This document shows positions 49,704 to 58,277 of a stretch of 64,000 nucleotides of DNA, piece after piece. The notes under the pieces were generated by a model that saw only the letters and a list, made by a program, of their open reading frames with translations, was not told the origin of the DNA and searched no databases. How positions within the stretch are numbered: position 1 is the stretch's first letter; each line of letters begins with the position of its first letter. Position numbers and translations under genes: made by a program. Origin of the DNA: QHXW01 sp035297145 (lineage in GTDB: Bacteria > Acidobacteriota > Terriglobia > Bryobacterales > Bryobacteraceae); NCBI GenBank assembly GCA_035297145.1, contig DATGZN010000036.1:124001-188000 (forward strand), written 5' to 3'.

Positions 49704-51773
49704 ATGGCGGAGGCGAAAGCACTAGCGATTCCTCTGGCGCCCGCGGCATCCGCGCGCGTGGGCTGGAGCGAGATGGCCGTGCCCATCGCCGTGCTGGCCA
49801 TTATCCTGGCCCTGATCGCACCCCTCCCGGGTTTCATGCTGGACCTCCTGATCGTCGCCGACATCATGCTGTCGGTGGTGGTCCTGATGGTCTCGATGTA
49901 CATCCTGCGCCCGGTCGAGTTCAATGTTTTCCCGACGACCCTGTTGCTGCTGACGCTGTTCCGCCTCTCGCTGAACATCTCCTCCTCGCGCCTCATCCTG
50001 CTCGACGGCAATACCGGGACCAGCGCCGCCGGCGAAGTGATTCAGGCCTTCGGCAACTTCGTAGTGGGCGGCAACTACATCGTGGGCGCCGTGATCTTCC
50101 TGGTCCTAATCGCCATCCAGTACGTGGTCATCAACCATGGCGCGGTGCGCATCTCTGAGGTGACCGCGCGCTTCACCCTGGACGCGTTGCCGGGCAAACA
50201 GATGTCTATCGATTCCGACCTGAACGCCGGGATGATCGATGAATCCGAAGCGCGCAGGCGGCGCAAGCAGCTGGCCGCCGAAGCTGAGTTCTACGGCGCC
50301 ATGGACGGCGCCTCGCGCTTCACGCAGCGCGACGCGGTGGCGAGCATCCTCATCACCGGCATCAACATCATTGCCGGCCTGCTGATCGGAGTGCTCCAGA
50401 ACGGCATGGATTTCCGCCGCGCGATCGAAACTTATACCGTGCTCACCATTGGCGACGGACTGGTCACTGTGATCCCGGCGCTCATGATCTCGATTTCAGG
50501 TGCCCTGATCATCACCCGCGCCAGCGCCGATGCGCGGGTGGGGGTCGAGTTCCGCCGCCAGGTATTCGGCTCGGCGCAACCCCTCATGCTGGCCGGTGGC
50601 GTGCTGATCGCCATGGCCGCTTTTCCCGGGATGCCGAAAATTCCTTTCCTTCTCCTGGGTGCGGGCCTGGGTTCGGCCGGCTGGCGGATGCGCCGGAGGA
50701 GCGCCGTGGAAGCCAAGAGCGCGGCCATCGAGCGCGAGCCGGCCCGCGAGAACCTGGAAGCGCTGCTGAAGGTGGAGCCGCTGGCGGTCGAAGTGGGGTT
50801 GGGATTGGTGAGCATGGCGGAGGGCGGTCTCAACTCGCCGCTGCTGCGTCGCATCGCGGGCATTCGCCGCCAACTGGCCACTGACCTGGGCTACATGCTG
50901 CCTCCTGTGCGCGTCACCGACAACCTCGCTTTGCGCGCACGCGAATACGTGATCCTGCTCAAGGGCGCGGAGATCGCGCGCTATGAGCTGCCGCAAGGCG
51001 CCGAACTGGCCATCGCCGCCGGGCGCACCGAGAAACCGCTCGACGGACAGGCCACGCGCGACCCGGCTTTTGGGATGCCCGCCTACTGGGTCCCGTCCGG
51101 CGCCGCCGAAAACGCGCGCGCGGCCGGCTACACCGTGGTCGACGGCGTGAGCGTACTGGGCACGCATCTGTCGGAGATTTCGCGGCGCTTCGCGCACGAG
51201 CTGTTCTCGCGCCAGGATGCCAAGAAGCTGCTGGACCGCGTGGCAGTCGAGAGCCCACGCCTGGTGGAAGACCTGGTGCCCAAACTGCTGCCCCTCGCCA
51301 CCGTACAACGCGTGCTGCAGAACCTGCTGCGCGAGCGCGTCTCCATTCGCGACGCCGCCACCATTCTGGAAGCGCTGGGCGAAGCCGCGCCCACCAGCCG
51401 CAACGCCGTGCTGCTGACCGAGTATACGCGGCAGGCCATCCGCCGCTCCATCGTGAAACCTTACCTGAACGCGGCCGGCGAATTGGCGGCCTACTTCCTC
51501 GAGAGCGTGGCCGAGCAGGCCATCGAGAAAACCACCGAGCACGGCGAGCAGGCGAGCTCCTTCTCGCTCGATCCGCAAGTCATGCGGGACCTGCTGCAAC
51601 GCCTGTCTCAGAAGCTGGTGCAGCCGGAAACCCCAGTGGTCGTCATCGCTAGCGCCGGGGCGCGCTATTTCCTGCGGCAGATGGTGGAAGCCTCGTTACC
51701 CAATCTGTTCGTGCTGTCGCACAACGAAGTGCCCCCGGGTGTGCGGGTGGTTTCCCTCGGGGTGCTGCCGTGA
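49704..51773 (+). CDS. flhA: Flagellar export gate protein FlhA
   Basis: This 689-residue protein has eight helices in the first half (from VPIAVLAIILALIAPLPGFM). The FHIPEP signature region reads FNVFPTTLLLLTLFRLSLNI near residue 75, with ALPGKQMSIDSDLNAGMIDE (the conserved charged loop) near 155. The C-terminal cytoplasmic domain (about 345-689) has the four-subdomain layout and binds chaperone-substrate complexes. It is the proton-driven part of the gate. Starts 7 nt after flhB. Confidence 0.97.
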   Translation: MAEAKALAIPLAPAASARVGWSEMAVPIAVLAIILALIAPLPGFMLDLLIVADIMLSVVVLMVSMYILRPVEFNVFPTTLLLLTLFRLSLNISSSRLILLDGNTGTSAAGEVIQAFGNFVVGGNYIVGAVIFLVLIAIQYVVINHGAVRISEVTARFTLDALPGKQMSIDSDLNAGMIDESEARRRRKQLAAEAEFYGAMDGASRFTQRDAVASILITGINIIAGLLIGVLQNGMDFRRAIETYTVLTIGDGLVTVIPALMISISGALIITRASADARVGVEFRRQVFGSAQPLMLAGGVLIAMAAFPGMPKIPFLLLGAGLGSAGWRMRRRSAVEAKSAAIEREPARENLEALLKVEPLAVEVGLGLVSMAEGGLNSPLLRRIAGIRRQLATDLGYMLPPVRVTDNLALRAREYVILLKGAEIARYELPQGAELAIAAGRTEKPLDGQATRDPAFGMPAYWVPSGAAENARAAGYTVVDGVSVLGTHLSEISRRFAHELFSRQDAKKLLDRVAVESPRLVEDLVPKLLPLATVQRVLQNLLRERVSIRDAATILEALGEAAPTSRNAVLLTEYTRQAIRRSIVKPYLNAAGELAAYFLESVAEQAIEKTTEHGEQASSFSLDPQVMRDLLQRLSQKLVQPETPVVVIASAGARYFLRQMVEASLPNLFVLSHNEVPPGVRVVSLGVLP

Positions 51774-51831
51774 CGGGGAGCGGTGGCACGAGGCGGGGCC
51801 ATGGCGGGGTTAGAACAAGGAGGATGCGCCG

Positions 51832-52959
51832 ATGTTCGTAAAATCGTTTTTCGCAGCTACCGTGGAGGACGCGCTGGCCGAGGGCGGCCGGGAACTGGGC
51901 CCGGAAGCGCTGCTGGTGCAATCGAGAAAGGCGCCCATGGAGGCGCGGCATCTGGGAGAGTACGAAGTGGTACTGGCGCTCGCCGTACCCCCGGGCGCCT
52001 CGGCCCATGCCGCGCTCCCGCCAGCAGCCGTGGATCCGCTGGCGCGGGAACTGGCCGAACTCCGCCGCCAGATAGATGGCATGCGGCGCTCCATGGCGCA
52101 CTCGGCTTGGGCTGCTCCGCGCTGGCTCGCGCCGTCGACTCAGACGGCCCGCATTTACACCATGCTGGTCGAGGCCGAGGTAGCTCCACCCCTCGCCGAA
52201 CAGATCGCCGAAGCCGTGGCCGAACATCTGGGCCCTGCCGCGGATTTCCGTCAGGCGGTCGCCCGCGCGCGCGTCGAGATCGAAAGCCGGCTTACCGTGG
52301 ATGCCACGCTCGGCCGCGAGGGCGCGGCGGAGCGCGTTGTGGCGCTCGCCGGCCCGCCGGGATCCGGCAAGACCAGCGTCTTGGCCAAGCTGGCAGTCAC
52401 CTACGGCCTGGCGGCGCGCCGGCCCATGGCTTTGATTTCGGCGGATCACTATCGCATCGCCGCCGCCGACCAGTTGCGCACGTATGCCGCCATCCTGGGA
52501 GTGTCGTTCGAGTTCGCCGAAACGCCGCGCGCGCTCGCGCAGGCCCTGGCGCTGCATCGCGGCAAGGAGCTGATCCTGATCGATACTCCGGGGCTCGCGG
52601 CCGACGACATGGATCAGGGCGCGGATCTCGCGGCGTTCCTCCAGTCGCGCCCGGACATCGACACCCACCTGGTCCTATCGGCCTCCATGAAATCCGCCGA
52701 TATTACTCGTGCGGTGGAACGATTTGAAATTTTCGGGCCCGCCAAGCTGCTGTTCACCAGACTGGACGAGACCGCGACGCTGGGTCCGGTGCTGAACGAA
52801 GCGTCGCGCACGCGAAAACCGGTTTCCTTTTTGACGGCGGGACAGCAGGTACCCGAGCACCTCGAGCCCGCCACCAAGGGCCGCATCGCGGATCTGTTGC
52901 TTTCTTCTGCGGATCTGTTGCTTTCTTCTGAGGCTGCGGAGTCGCGTGCCGCCGCATGA
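51832..52959 (+). CDS. flhF: Flagellar GTPase FlhF (SRP-type)
   Basis: This 375-residue protein has an N-terminal basic segment, an NG-type GTPase with Walker A GPPGSGKTSVLAKL near residue 174, and LISADHYRIAAADQLRTYAA followed by LILIDTPGLAADDMDQ-type G3 sequence and KLLFTRLDETATLGPVLNEA. FlhF sets pole position and number of flagella; the usual partner flhG is not here. The C-terminal tail contains a perfect 21-bp tandem duplication (52888-52929) that doubles ADLLLSS. AAGGAGG precedes the ATG. The end overlaps the GTG alternative start of fliA. Confidence 0.93.
   Translation: MFVKSFFAATVEDALAEGGRELGPEALLVQSRKAPMEARHLGEYEVVLALAVPPGASAHAALPPAAVDPLARELAELRRQIDGMRRSMAHSAWAAPRWLAPSTQTARIYTMLVEAEVAPPLAEQIAEAVAEHLGPAADFRQAVARARVEIESRLTVDATLGREGAAERVVALAGPPGSGKTSVLAKLAVTYGLAARRPMALISADHYRIAAADQLRTYAAILGVSFEFAETPRALAQALALHRGKELILIDTPGLAADDMDQGADLAAFLQSRPDIDTHLVLSASMKSADITRAVERFEIFGPAKLLFTRLDETATLGPVLNEASRTRKPVSFLTAGQQVPEHLEPATKGRIADLLLSSADLLLSSEAAESRAAA
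52888..52929 (+). repeat. 21-bp perfect tandem duplication in the flhF 3' end
   Basis: Two identical 21-bp copies (52888-52908 and 52909-52929) keep the frame and encode ADLLLSS twice near the FlhF C-terminus. Slippage-prone in structure; the number of copies may vary between strains. Confidence 0.9.
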
Positions 52960-52975
52960 CGCCGCCCATCTTCAT

Positions 52976-53719
52976 ATGACCGGCTATCCCACCACACCCG
53001 AAACCACCCCGGAGGAGCGCGAGAGGTTAATTCTCGAGCACCTGCCGCAGGTGCGGCTGATCGCCCGGCGTATCCATGAGCGCCTGCCGGACAACGTAGC
53101 CCTGGACGATCTGATCTCGGCCGGCGTGGTGGGGTTGATCGCGGCCATCGATCATTTCGATCCCCAGCACAACGTCAAGCTCAAGACTTACGCGGAATAC
53201 AAAATCCGCGGCGCCATTCTTGACAGCCTGCGCGGCCTCGACTGGGCGCCGCGGCAGAAGCGCAAGATGGCCCGGCAGGTCGAGGCCGCCATTCAAGCCG
53301 CGGGCCAGCGCCTCCACCGCGAGCCTACCGAAGAGGAGATTGCCGGCGAGCTGGAGATGGATCTCGAGCAATACCACGCCTGGCTGGCGGATCTGCAAGG
53401 CCTGTCTATCGCCGCGCTGGAATCGGCGGGTGAAGCCGGCCGGGATCTGCTTGAGTACATCGCCGATGACGCCGAGCACCTGCCTTCGCGCCTGGTGGAG
53501 CGCGCCGAACTGGAACGGGTGCTGGCGGAAGGCATCGAACAGATGCCGGCCATGGACCGCACCGTGATCAGCCTGTACTACCAGGAGGAGCTGACCTTGC
53601 GGGAGATCGCCGAAGTGGTCCATCTGCACCAGTCGCGCATCTCGCAACTGAAATCGCAGGCCATTCTGCGGTTGCGCACCTATCTGGCCCGGCGCTGGCC
53701 GACTGAGCGGGGGATATGA
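52976..53719 (+). CDS. fliA: RNA polymerase sigma factor for flagellar operons (sigma-28)
   Basis: This sigma-70-family factor is 247 residues from the ATG at 52976; a GTG at 52946 would add ten residues. Region 2 is LPQVRLIARRIHERLPDNVA, LDDLISAGVVGLIAAIDHFD and KTYAEYKIRGAILDSLRGLD. Region 3 begins RQKRKMARQVEAAIQ, and region 4 LYYQEELTLREIAEVVHLHQ followed by SRISQLKSQAILRLR. WAPRQKRK is typical of FliA. It would direct late genes from the GCCGATAA-type sites seen in this window. Its anti-sigma factor FlgM is encoded at 55114. Confidence 0.93.
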   Translation: MTGYPTTPETTPEERERLILEHLPQVRLIARRIHERLPDNVALDDLISAGVVGLIAAIDHFDPQHNVKLKTYAEYKIRGAILDSLRGLDWAPRQKRKMARQVEAAIQAAGQRLHREPTEEEIAGELEMDLEQYHAWLADLQGLSIAALESAGEAGRDLLEYIADDAEHLPSRLVERAELERVLAEGIEQMPAMDRTVISLYYQEELTLREIAEVVHLHQSRISQLKSQAILRLRTYLARRWPTERGI

Positions 53720-54579
53720 CCATGCCCAACGGCGACTCCATGGATGAACACGCTCGCTGGCTGATGGAGCAATGGACGGCCGCTCTGGCTGCGGCCATCG
53801 ACTCCATGACCGAAGAGCGGCCCGAGGCGCAGTTTGCCCCGGATCCCGCACCCGCCGGGGAAAGCTCCGCCGTCCAGGGAGAGTTGTGCTGGGAACAGGG
53901 CTTCCAGGATATTCCGCAACCGGCCATGTGGGTGACAGCCCCGGAGAAAAGCTGGCTCGCACTAGGTGAGCGGACGCTGCGCGCCGCGGGCATCGACGCC
54001 GCCGAGCCGGCCGACGCGCGCAACACGTACCTGGAAATCCTCAGCCAGTCGCTGGCCGCGACGGCTCAGAGTATGGGCGCCGTGCTAGGCAAAGAGGTTG
54101 CCTGCGAGCGCGGCGCAGAACGCCCGGTCGCCGGCCTGGCGGCGCAACGGTTCGGGGTCACGCTACGCTTTCCCGACGGCGAGCTGAGCCTGGCAGTGGG
54201 CCTGAGTGCCGGTCTGCTCGCGGCCTTAGCCAGTCCGCCCGCGTCCTCCGGCACGCCGGCACCGGATCCCGTCGCCGGCGTGATCGCGTCCGCGCTGGCG
54301 CCGGCCACGCCCGCAGCCACCAAAACCATGGATGTGCTACTGGATGTGGAGCTGCCCGTTAGTGTTTCCTTCGGCCGAACCCAGCTTCCCATCAAGGAGG
54401 TCCTCAAACTCACCACCGGGTCCATTGTCGAGTTAAACCGTTCGCTCAACGAGCCCGTCGATGTAGTAGTGAACAACTGTGTGGTGGCGCGCGGGGAGGT
54501 CGTGGTGATCGAGGGCAACTACGGGGTGCGGATTCACCAGATTGTCAGCCGTCAGGACCGGCTGCGGAGCCTGCGGTAA
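53716..54579 (+). CDS. FliY/FliN-like protein with C-terminal SpoA domain
   Basis: This 287-residue protein has a poorly conserved N-terminal part (about 1-190; WLMEQWTAALAAAIDSMTEE) and a SpoA domain (about 205-280) reading LLDVELPVSVSFGRTQLPIK, EVLKLTTGSIVELNRSLNEP and VDVVVNNCVVARGEVVVIEG followed by NYGVRI. The layout recalls FliY or the C-terminal half of FliM. The ExxN phosphatase motif of FliY is not seen. The C-ring also has the short FliN (46299) and FliM (58278). The ATG overlaps the fliA stop (ATGA). Confidence 0.8.
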   Translation: MTMPNGDSMDEHARWLMEQWTAALAAAIDSMTEERPEAQFAPDPAPAGESSAVQGELCWEQGFQDIPQPAMWVTAPEKSWLALGERTLRAAGIDAAEPADARNTYLEILSQSLAATAQSMGAVLGKEVACERGAERPVAGLAAQRFGVTLRFPDGELSLAVGLSAGLLAALASPPASSGTPAPDPVAGVIASALAPATPAATKTMDVLLDVELPVSVSFGRTQLPIKEVLKLTTGSIVELNRSLNEPVDVVVNNCVVARGEVVVIEGNYGVRIHQIVSRQDRLRSLR

Positions 54580-54601
54580 TGGCTGCACTGGAGCGCATGA
54601 A

Positions 54602-55117
54602 ATGCCGGCGGCCGCTATGTTGAATCTCACAATCCCGGCCGTTGTGATGGTGGCGGGGCTGGGACTGGCGCTGCTTCTGGCACTCTATCTGTTCTGCACG
54701 TTAAAAGCCGAAATTCGCGCGGCCGAGCGACGGCTGGGGCTGCCCGCGCCCGCGCACGCGGGCGAGCGGACGCCGGAAAACATCGAAGCGCGCTCCCAAG
54801 AACCCGCGCCGATCGAAACCGCACCCCCCGGCGCGCCAGTCGAGGCCTCGGCCGTTCCCGTCCGGCCCGGCATGAACCTGAGCCGGCGGAGCCAGGCGCT
54901 GCGTCTGGCGCGCCGGGGGGAGTCGCCGGAGCAGATCGCCTCCCGGCTGGGCCTGGCCACCGGCGAGGTGCGCCTGCTGCTCAAGATCCACGGGAAGTTC
55001 ATGCAGCAAGCCATCGCCGGGCCGCGCCGTTCCGGGCCACTAAACCCCGGTCCCGAATCTGCCGATATCTCCAGTAGCGCGCCCCAAGCTTCCGCGCGCG
55101 CGGTGCAACCAAAATGA
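54602..55117 (+). CDS. Membrane protein with a helix-turn-helix-like tail (DUF6115/DUF2802-like)
   Basis: The protein is 171 residues from the ATG at 54602, which has GGAG 8 nt upstream; an upstream frame to 54542 overlaps the fliY-like gene. A single membrane helix lies near residues 8-34 (PAVVMVAGLGLALLLALYLF). A Pro/Glu/Ala linker follows, then at about 90-130 SRRSQALRLARRGESPEQIA followed by SRLGLATGEVRLLLK, which has HTH-like spacing. Short membrane proteins with such a tail occur near flagellar operons in several phyla. It precedes flgM with a 4-bp overlap (55114-55117). Function unknown. Confidence 0.7.
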   Translation: MPAAAMLNLTIPAVVMVAGLGLALLLALYLFCTLKAEIRAAERRLGLPAPAHAGERTPENIEARSQEPAPIETAPPGAPVEASAVPVRPGMNLSRRSQALRLARRGESPEQIASRLGLATGEVRLLLKIHGKFMQQAIAGPRRSGPLNPGPESADISSSAPQASARAVQPK

Positions 55118-55419
55118 AGGTGCTAGATACCAATCTCACGGGAACCCCAGCCGCGGCGGCTCCTCCGGCCGGGTCCGTTACGCGGCAAGCCGGTCTGACC
55201 GGCGCAGAGCCCGGAAAACCAGCCAGTGGCGACCGCGTCGAATTCTCGGGTTTTGCCGGCAAGCTGGGTGCGACGCTCACCGCGCAGTCCGCGGACCGCG
55301 CCACACGGGTGGCGGCGCTCTCGCGCGATTATCAGGCCGGCCGCTACCAGCCCAGCTCGCTCGCCACCAGCCGCGCGCTGGTCTCGGAAACACTGGCCGG
55401 GAGCGAAAAGGGGGCGTGA
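55114..55419 (+). CDS. flgM: Anti-sigma-28 factor FlgM
   Basis: This 101-residue protein is mostly disordered in its first half (Ala/Pro/Gly-rich, LTGTPAAAAPPAG), with a helical C-terminus RATRVAALSRDYQAGRYQPS followed by SLATSRALVSETL. That matches the FlgM pattern of I-x-x-L-x-x-x-I-x-x-G-x-Y with a following helix. FlgM holds FliA inactive until the hook is complete and it is exported. The position between the fliA block and flgK supports the call. Confidence 0.85.
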   Translation: MKVLDTNLTGTPAAAAPPAGSVTRQAGLTGAEPGKPASGDRVEFSGFAGKLGATLTAQSADRATRVAALSRDYQAGRYQPSSLATSRALVSETLAGSEKGA

Positions 55420-55793
55420 TGGACGGCGCTCCGCAAGAGCTGGTGAATTTGGCGCGCGAGGACTTGCATTCTACCCGGGATCGCACGGCTCGTACCGGCC
55501 TCGGAGCACTCGAAGCCTGCCACGGATCGCTGGCGCGATCGCTGGCACACATCGAGGCCGCGGTCGCCCGCTGGTCCGCTGATCCCACGTCGCGCGGGCA
55601 GGAGGCCCATCGCGCCATCGAGCGTTTCCAGGCGGAATTGCGCATCCACGCCGCGCTTCATGTGAGCGCCGGAACGTTCTGTGCGGATTGGGGACGCGCT
55701 CTCGGAGGCCCGGGGGGCCAAGCATACTCGCCTACGGGCGGAGGGGTGCCGCCGTTGGTTTCCGGGGGCCGGCGTGTTTCGGTGGAAGCCTAG
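55419..55793 (+). CDS. FlgN-like helical protein (putative FlgK/FlgL export chaperone)
   Basis: The protein is 124 residues from the ATG at 55419, which shares one base with the flgM stop (TGATG). Largely helical (ELVNLAREDLHSTRDRT, LGALEACHGSLARSLAHIEA, QEAHRAIERFQAELRIHAAL) with a Gly/Pro-rich end. In many bacteria flgN lies between flgM and flgK, and the size and helix content fit. Sequence similarity to FlgN is not obvious, so the function is inferred from position. Confidence 0.6.
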   Translation: MDGAPQELVNLAREDLHSTRDRTARTGLGALEACHGSLARSLAHIEAAVARWSADPTSRGQEAHRAIERFQAELRIHAALHVSAGTFCADWGRALGGPGGQAYSPTGGGVPPLVSGGRRVSVEA

Positions 55794-55801
55794 AGGTCAC
55801 T

Positions 55802-57244
55802 ATGTCGCTGCTTTCGTCTATTTACACTACCGCAAGCGCTCTGAGGGCTTTCAACCAGGCGCTCACCGTCACGTCGAACAACGTCAGCAACTCCCAGACT
55901 CCGGGCTACGCCAAGCAGGTTCAGAATCTGGATGCGCAACCCTTCGATCCGGCCAGCGGGCTGGATGGTGGCGTGACGCTGGGCAGTGTGCAAAGCACGC
56001 GTAACGAGTTCGCCGAACAGGCCGTGGAACGCGCGCAGACCTCGCTCGGCATGGCCAGCCAGCAATCCTCGAGCTTGACTGACGTCCAAAGCGCCCTGAA
56101 TCTTTCGGCGGCCAACGGCATTCCTGCCGCCCTGGGAAATCTGTTTTCGAGCTTCTCCGCCTGGAGCCAGGATCCCGCGAGCGAGCCCTCCCGCCAGGCG
56201 GTCATGACCAGCGCCCAACAGGTGGTCGTGAGCTTCCAGACCACGGTGACCAGCCTGCAGCAGGTGCAACAGAACACCGAAAACCAGATCGGCCAAACTG
56301 TAAATCAGATCAACGCGGACGCCCAGCAATTGCAGAACTACAACAGCCAGATCTCCGGTGGTGATCACAACGACGCCTCGCTCGACGCCAAGATCCACAA
56401 CACTCTCGAGAGCCTCTCGAGCCTGGTGAATTTCACTTATACGGTCGGCCAGGACGGCGAGGTGACGGTGCTCGCCGGGGGGCAGACGCCGCTGGTCGTC
56501 AATCAGCAGCAGTACAACATCTCCGATGTGATCGCCGCACCCGCCCAGGCGCTCGGCAGCCCCGGAGTTCCGCCCACCGCGACCATCTTCGATTCCGCGG
56601 GCCGGGACGTCACCCAGCAGATCACCGGCGGCCAGCTGGGCGCGCAGATCGACACGCACAACAACGTTCTGGCGTCATTGTTGGGGGATGCGAACCAACC
56701 CGGCAGCTTGAATCAACTCGCGCAGGGCTTCGCCGATCGGGTGAACCAGTTGCTGGCTGACGGCAACGTCTCGGATGGGCCCCCTCCGGTGGCTGGTTCG
56801 GCTTTGTTTTCTTACGACACCACCAACGCCACCAATGTGGCTGCCACGCTCGCCATTGACCCCTCGGCGACTCCGGATACGCTCGCGGCCATAGATCCCG
56901 GCCCGCCCTACGTGAGTAACGGCGCCGCGCTCAATCTGGCCGCGCTCGCCAATCCGCAGCAGCCCGCCGACGAGATCAACAACATGAGTTATGTGCAGTT
57001 CTTCGGCAATCTGGCGGCGGGCGTGGGCCAGCAACTCTCGGACGCCAACGACCAGCAGAGCATCCAGCAGCAAGTTGTGGCGCAGGCGCAAAGCACGCGC
57101 CAGCAGATCTCCGGTGTCGACCTGAATGAACAGGCGGCCTTGCTGGTCCAGTACCAGAACGCCTACCAGGCGAACGCCCAACTGTTCACCATTTTGAACA
57201 GCCTGACACAAACCGCCGTGAACCTGCTCCAGCCCACGGGCTGA
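55802..57244 (+). CDS. flgK: Hook-filament junction protein FlgK
   Basis: The protein is 480 residues starting MSLLSSIYTTASALRAFNQA; the upstream frame to 55688 lies in the flgN-like gene and is rejected. TVTSNNVSNSQTPGYAKQVQ is the axial-protein motif. The C-terminus ISGVDLNEQAALLVQYQNAY followed by QANAQLFTILNSLTQTAVNL is typical FlgK. The central part (about 90-390) is the variable domain. It joins the hook to the filament together with flgL, which follows after 37 nt. Confidence 0.95.
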   Translation: MSLLSSIYTTASALRAFNQALTVTSNNVSNSQTPGYAKQVQNLDAQPFDPASGLDGGVTLGSVQSTRNEFAEQAVERAQTSLGMASQQSSSLTDVQSALNLSAANGIPAALGNLFSSFSAWSQDPASEPSRQAVMTSAQQVVVSFQTTVTSLQQVQQNTENQIGQTVNQINADAQQLQNYNSQISGGDHNDASLDAKIHNTLESLSSLVNFTYTVGQDGEVTVLAGGQTPLVVNQQQYNISDVIAAPAQALGSPGVPPTATIFDSAGRDVTQQITGGQLGAQIDTHNNVLASLLGDANQPGSLNQLAQGFADRVNQLLADGNVSDGPPPVAGSALFSYDTTNATNVAATLAIDPSATPDTLAAIDPGPPYVSNGAALNLAALANPQQPADEINNMSYVQFFGNLAAGVGQQLSDANDQQSIQQQVVAQAQSTRQQISGVDLNEQAALLVQYQNAYQANAQLFTILNSLTQTAVNLLQPTG

Positions 57245-57281
57245 TCGGGCGCGGTAAAGACCATGGAATAGGGGAAACCAT

Positions 57282-58211
57282 ATGATCTCAGGTATTGATC
57301 CTTCCGGAGCCATGTTCCTGGCCGATCTGGCGCAGATTCAGAACAACATGCAGCAGGCCGAAAGCCAGCTCTCGAGCGGGCTCAAGTTTCAGAATGCTTC
57401 CGATGCGCCCGACCAGGTCAGCGATATCCTGAGCCTGCGCGCCGACATCAGCCGCAACAATCAGGTGCAATCCAATTTGAGCGATGTCACCACGCAAGTG
57501 AATACCGCCCAGCAGGCCGTTTCCACCGCGGAGCAACTGGTCGAGAATGCGCGCACCCTGGCCGCGCAGGGTGTAACCGGCACCCAGACCGCGCAAACCC
57601 GGACCGAGCTGGCGCAACAGGTGGGTGCCATCCAAAGCGAGCTGATCTCGATCGCTAATACACAGGTGGGCAATCGCTATGTGTTCGGCGGCGACGCCTA
57701 CACGTCGGAGCCGTACCAGGCCGATACCGTAAACCCCGACACGGGCGGCGGCGTCGTACAGTTGACCGTCACACAGGCCACCCGGCAGGTCCAGGATCCT
57801 CTGGGCAACACGTTCAGCGTCGATCTGACCGCGCAACAGATCTTCGATGACCAGAATCCCGACGGTACGCCCGCTGTCGATAATGTTTTCACGGCCGTGA
57901 ACCAGTTGCGCGTGGCGCTCCAGAACAACGATGTCACCGGCATTCAGACCCAGCTGACTGCGCTGGCCACCGCGGACGACTACCTCAACCAGCAGATCGG
58001 CTTTTACGGCGCGGCCCAGAATCGCATTCAGGCGGCGAGCGACCTCTCGCAACAGATGAATCTGAGCTACCAGACGGCCCTCAGCGGCAAACAGGACGCC
58101 GACATGGCCCAGGCCTCCACCCAGCTCACCGAGAGCCAGACACAAGAGCAGGCTGCGCTCCAGGCCCGCGGCATGGTGCCGAGAACCAGCCTCTTCAATT
58201 TTCTGGGCTGA
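57282..58211 (+). CDS. flgL: Hook-filament junction protein FlgL
   Basis: This 309-residue protein has flagellin-like terminal regions. The N-terminus has LADLAQIQNNMQQAESQLSS followed by GLKFQNASDAPDQVSDILSL (the S-G-x-R/K-x-x-x-A-S/D-D-A-P motif), and the C-terminus LTALATADDYLNQQIGFYGA with a final helical segment. A FlgL-specific GNRYVFGGDAYTSEPYQ lies near residue 130. GGGGA precedes the ATG. It is the last axial subunit of the hook junction. Confidence 0.93.
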   Translation: MISGIDPSGAMFLADLAQIQNNMQQAESQLSSGLKFQNASDAPDQVSDILSLRADISRNNQVQSNLSDVTTQVNTAQQAVSTAEQLVENARTLAAQGVTGTQTAQTRTELAQQVGAIQSELISIANTQVGNRYVFGGDAYTSEPYQADTVNPDTGGGVVQLTVTQATRQVQDPLGNTFSVDLTAQQIFDDQNPDGTPAVDNVFTAVNQLRVALQNNDVTGIQTQLTALATADDYLNQQIGFYGAAQNRIQAASDLSQQMNLSYQTALSGKQDADMAQASTQLTESQTQEQAALQARGMVPRTSLFNFLG

Positions 58212-58277
58212 GGATGCTGAGGCCTAAAGAATCTGCCTGGGGCGTGCGATGAATAACCAGGAGGTCTGCGCCGTCCC

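Noticed and set aside
55688..55801. Upstream extension of flgK
   Set aside because: It lies in the flgN-like gene in another frame; family members begin with MSLLSSIY-type sequences at 55802.
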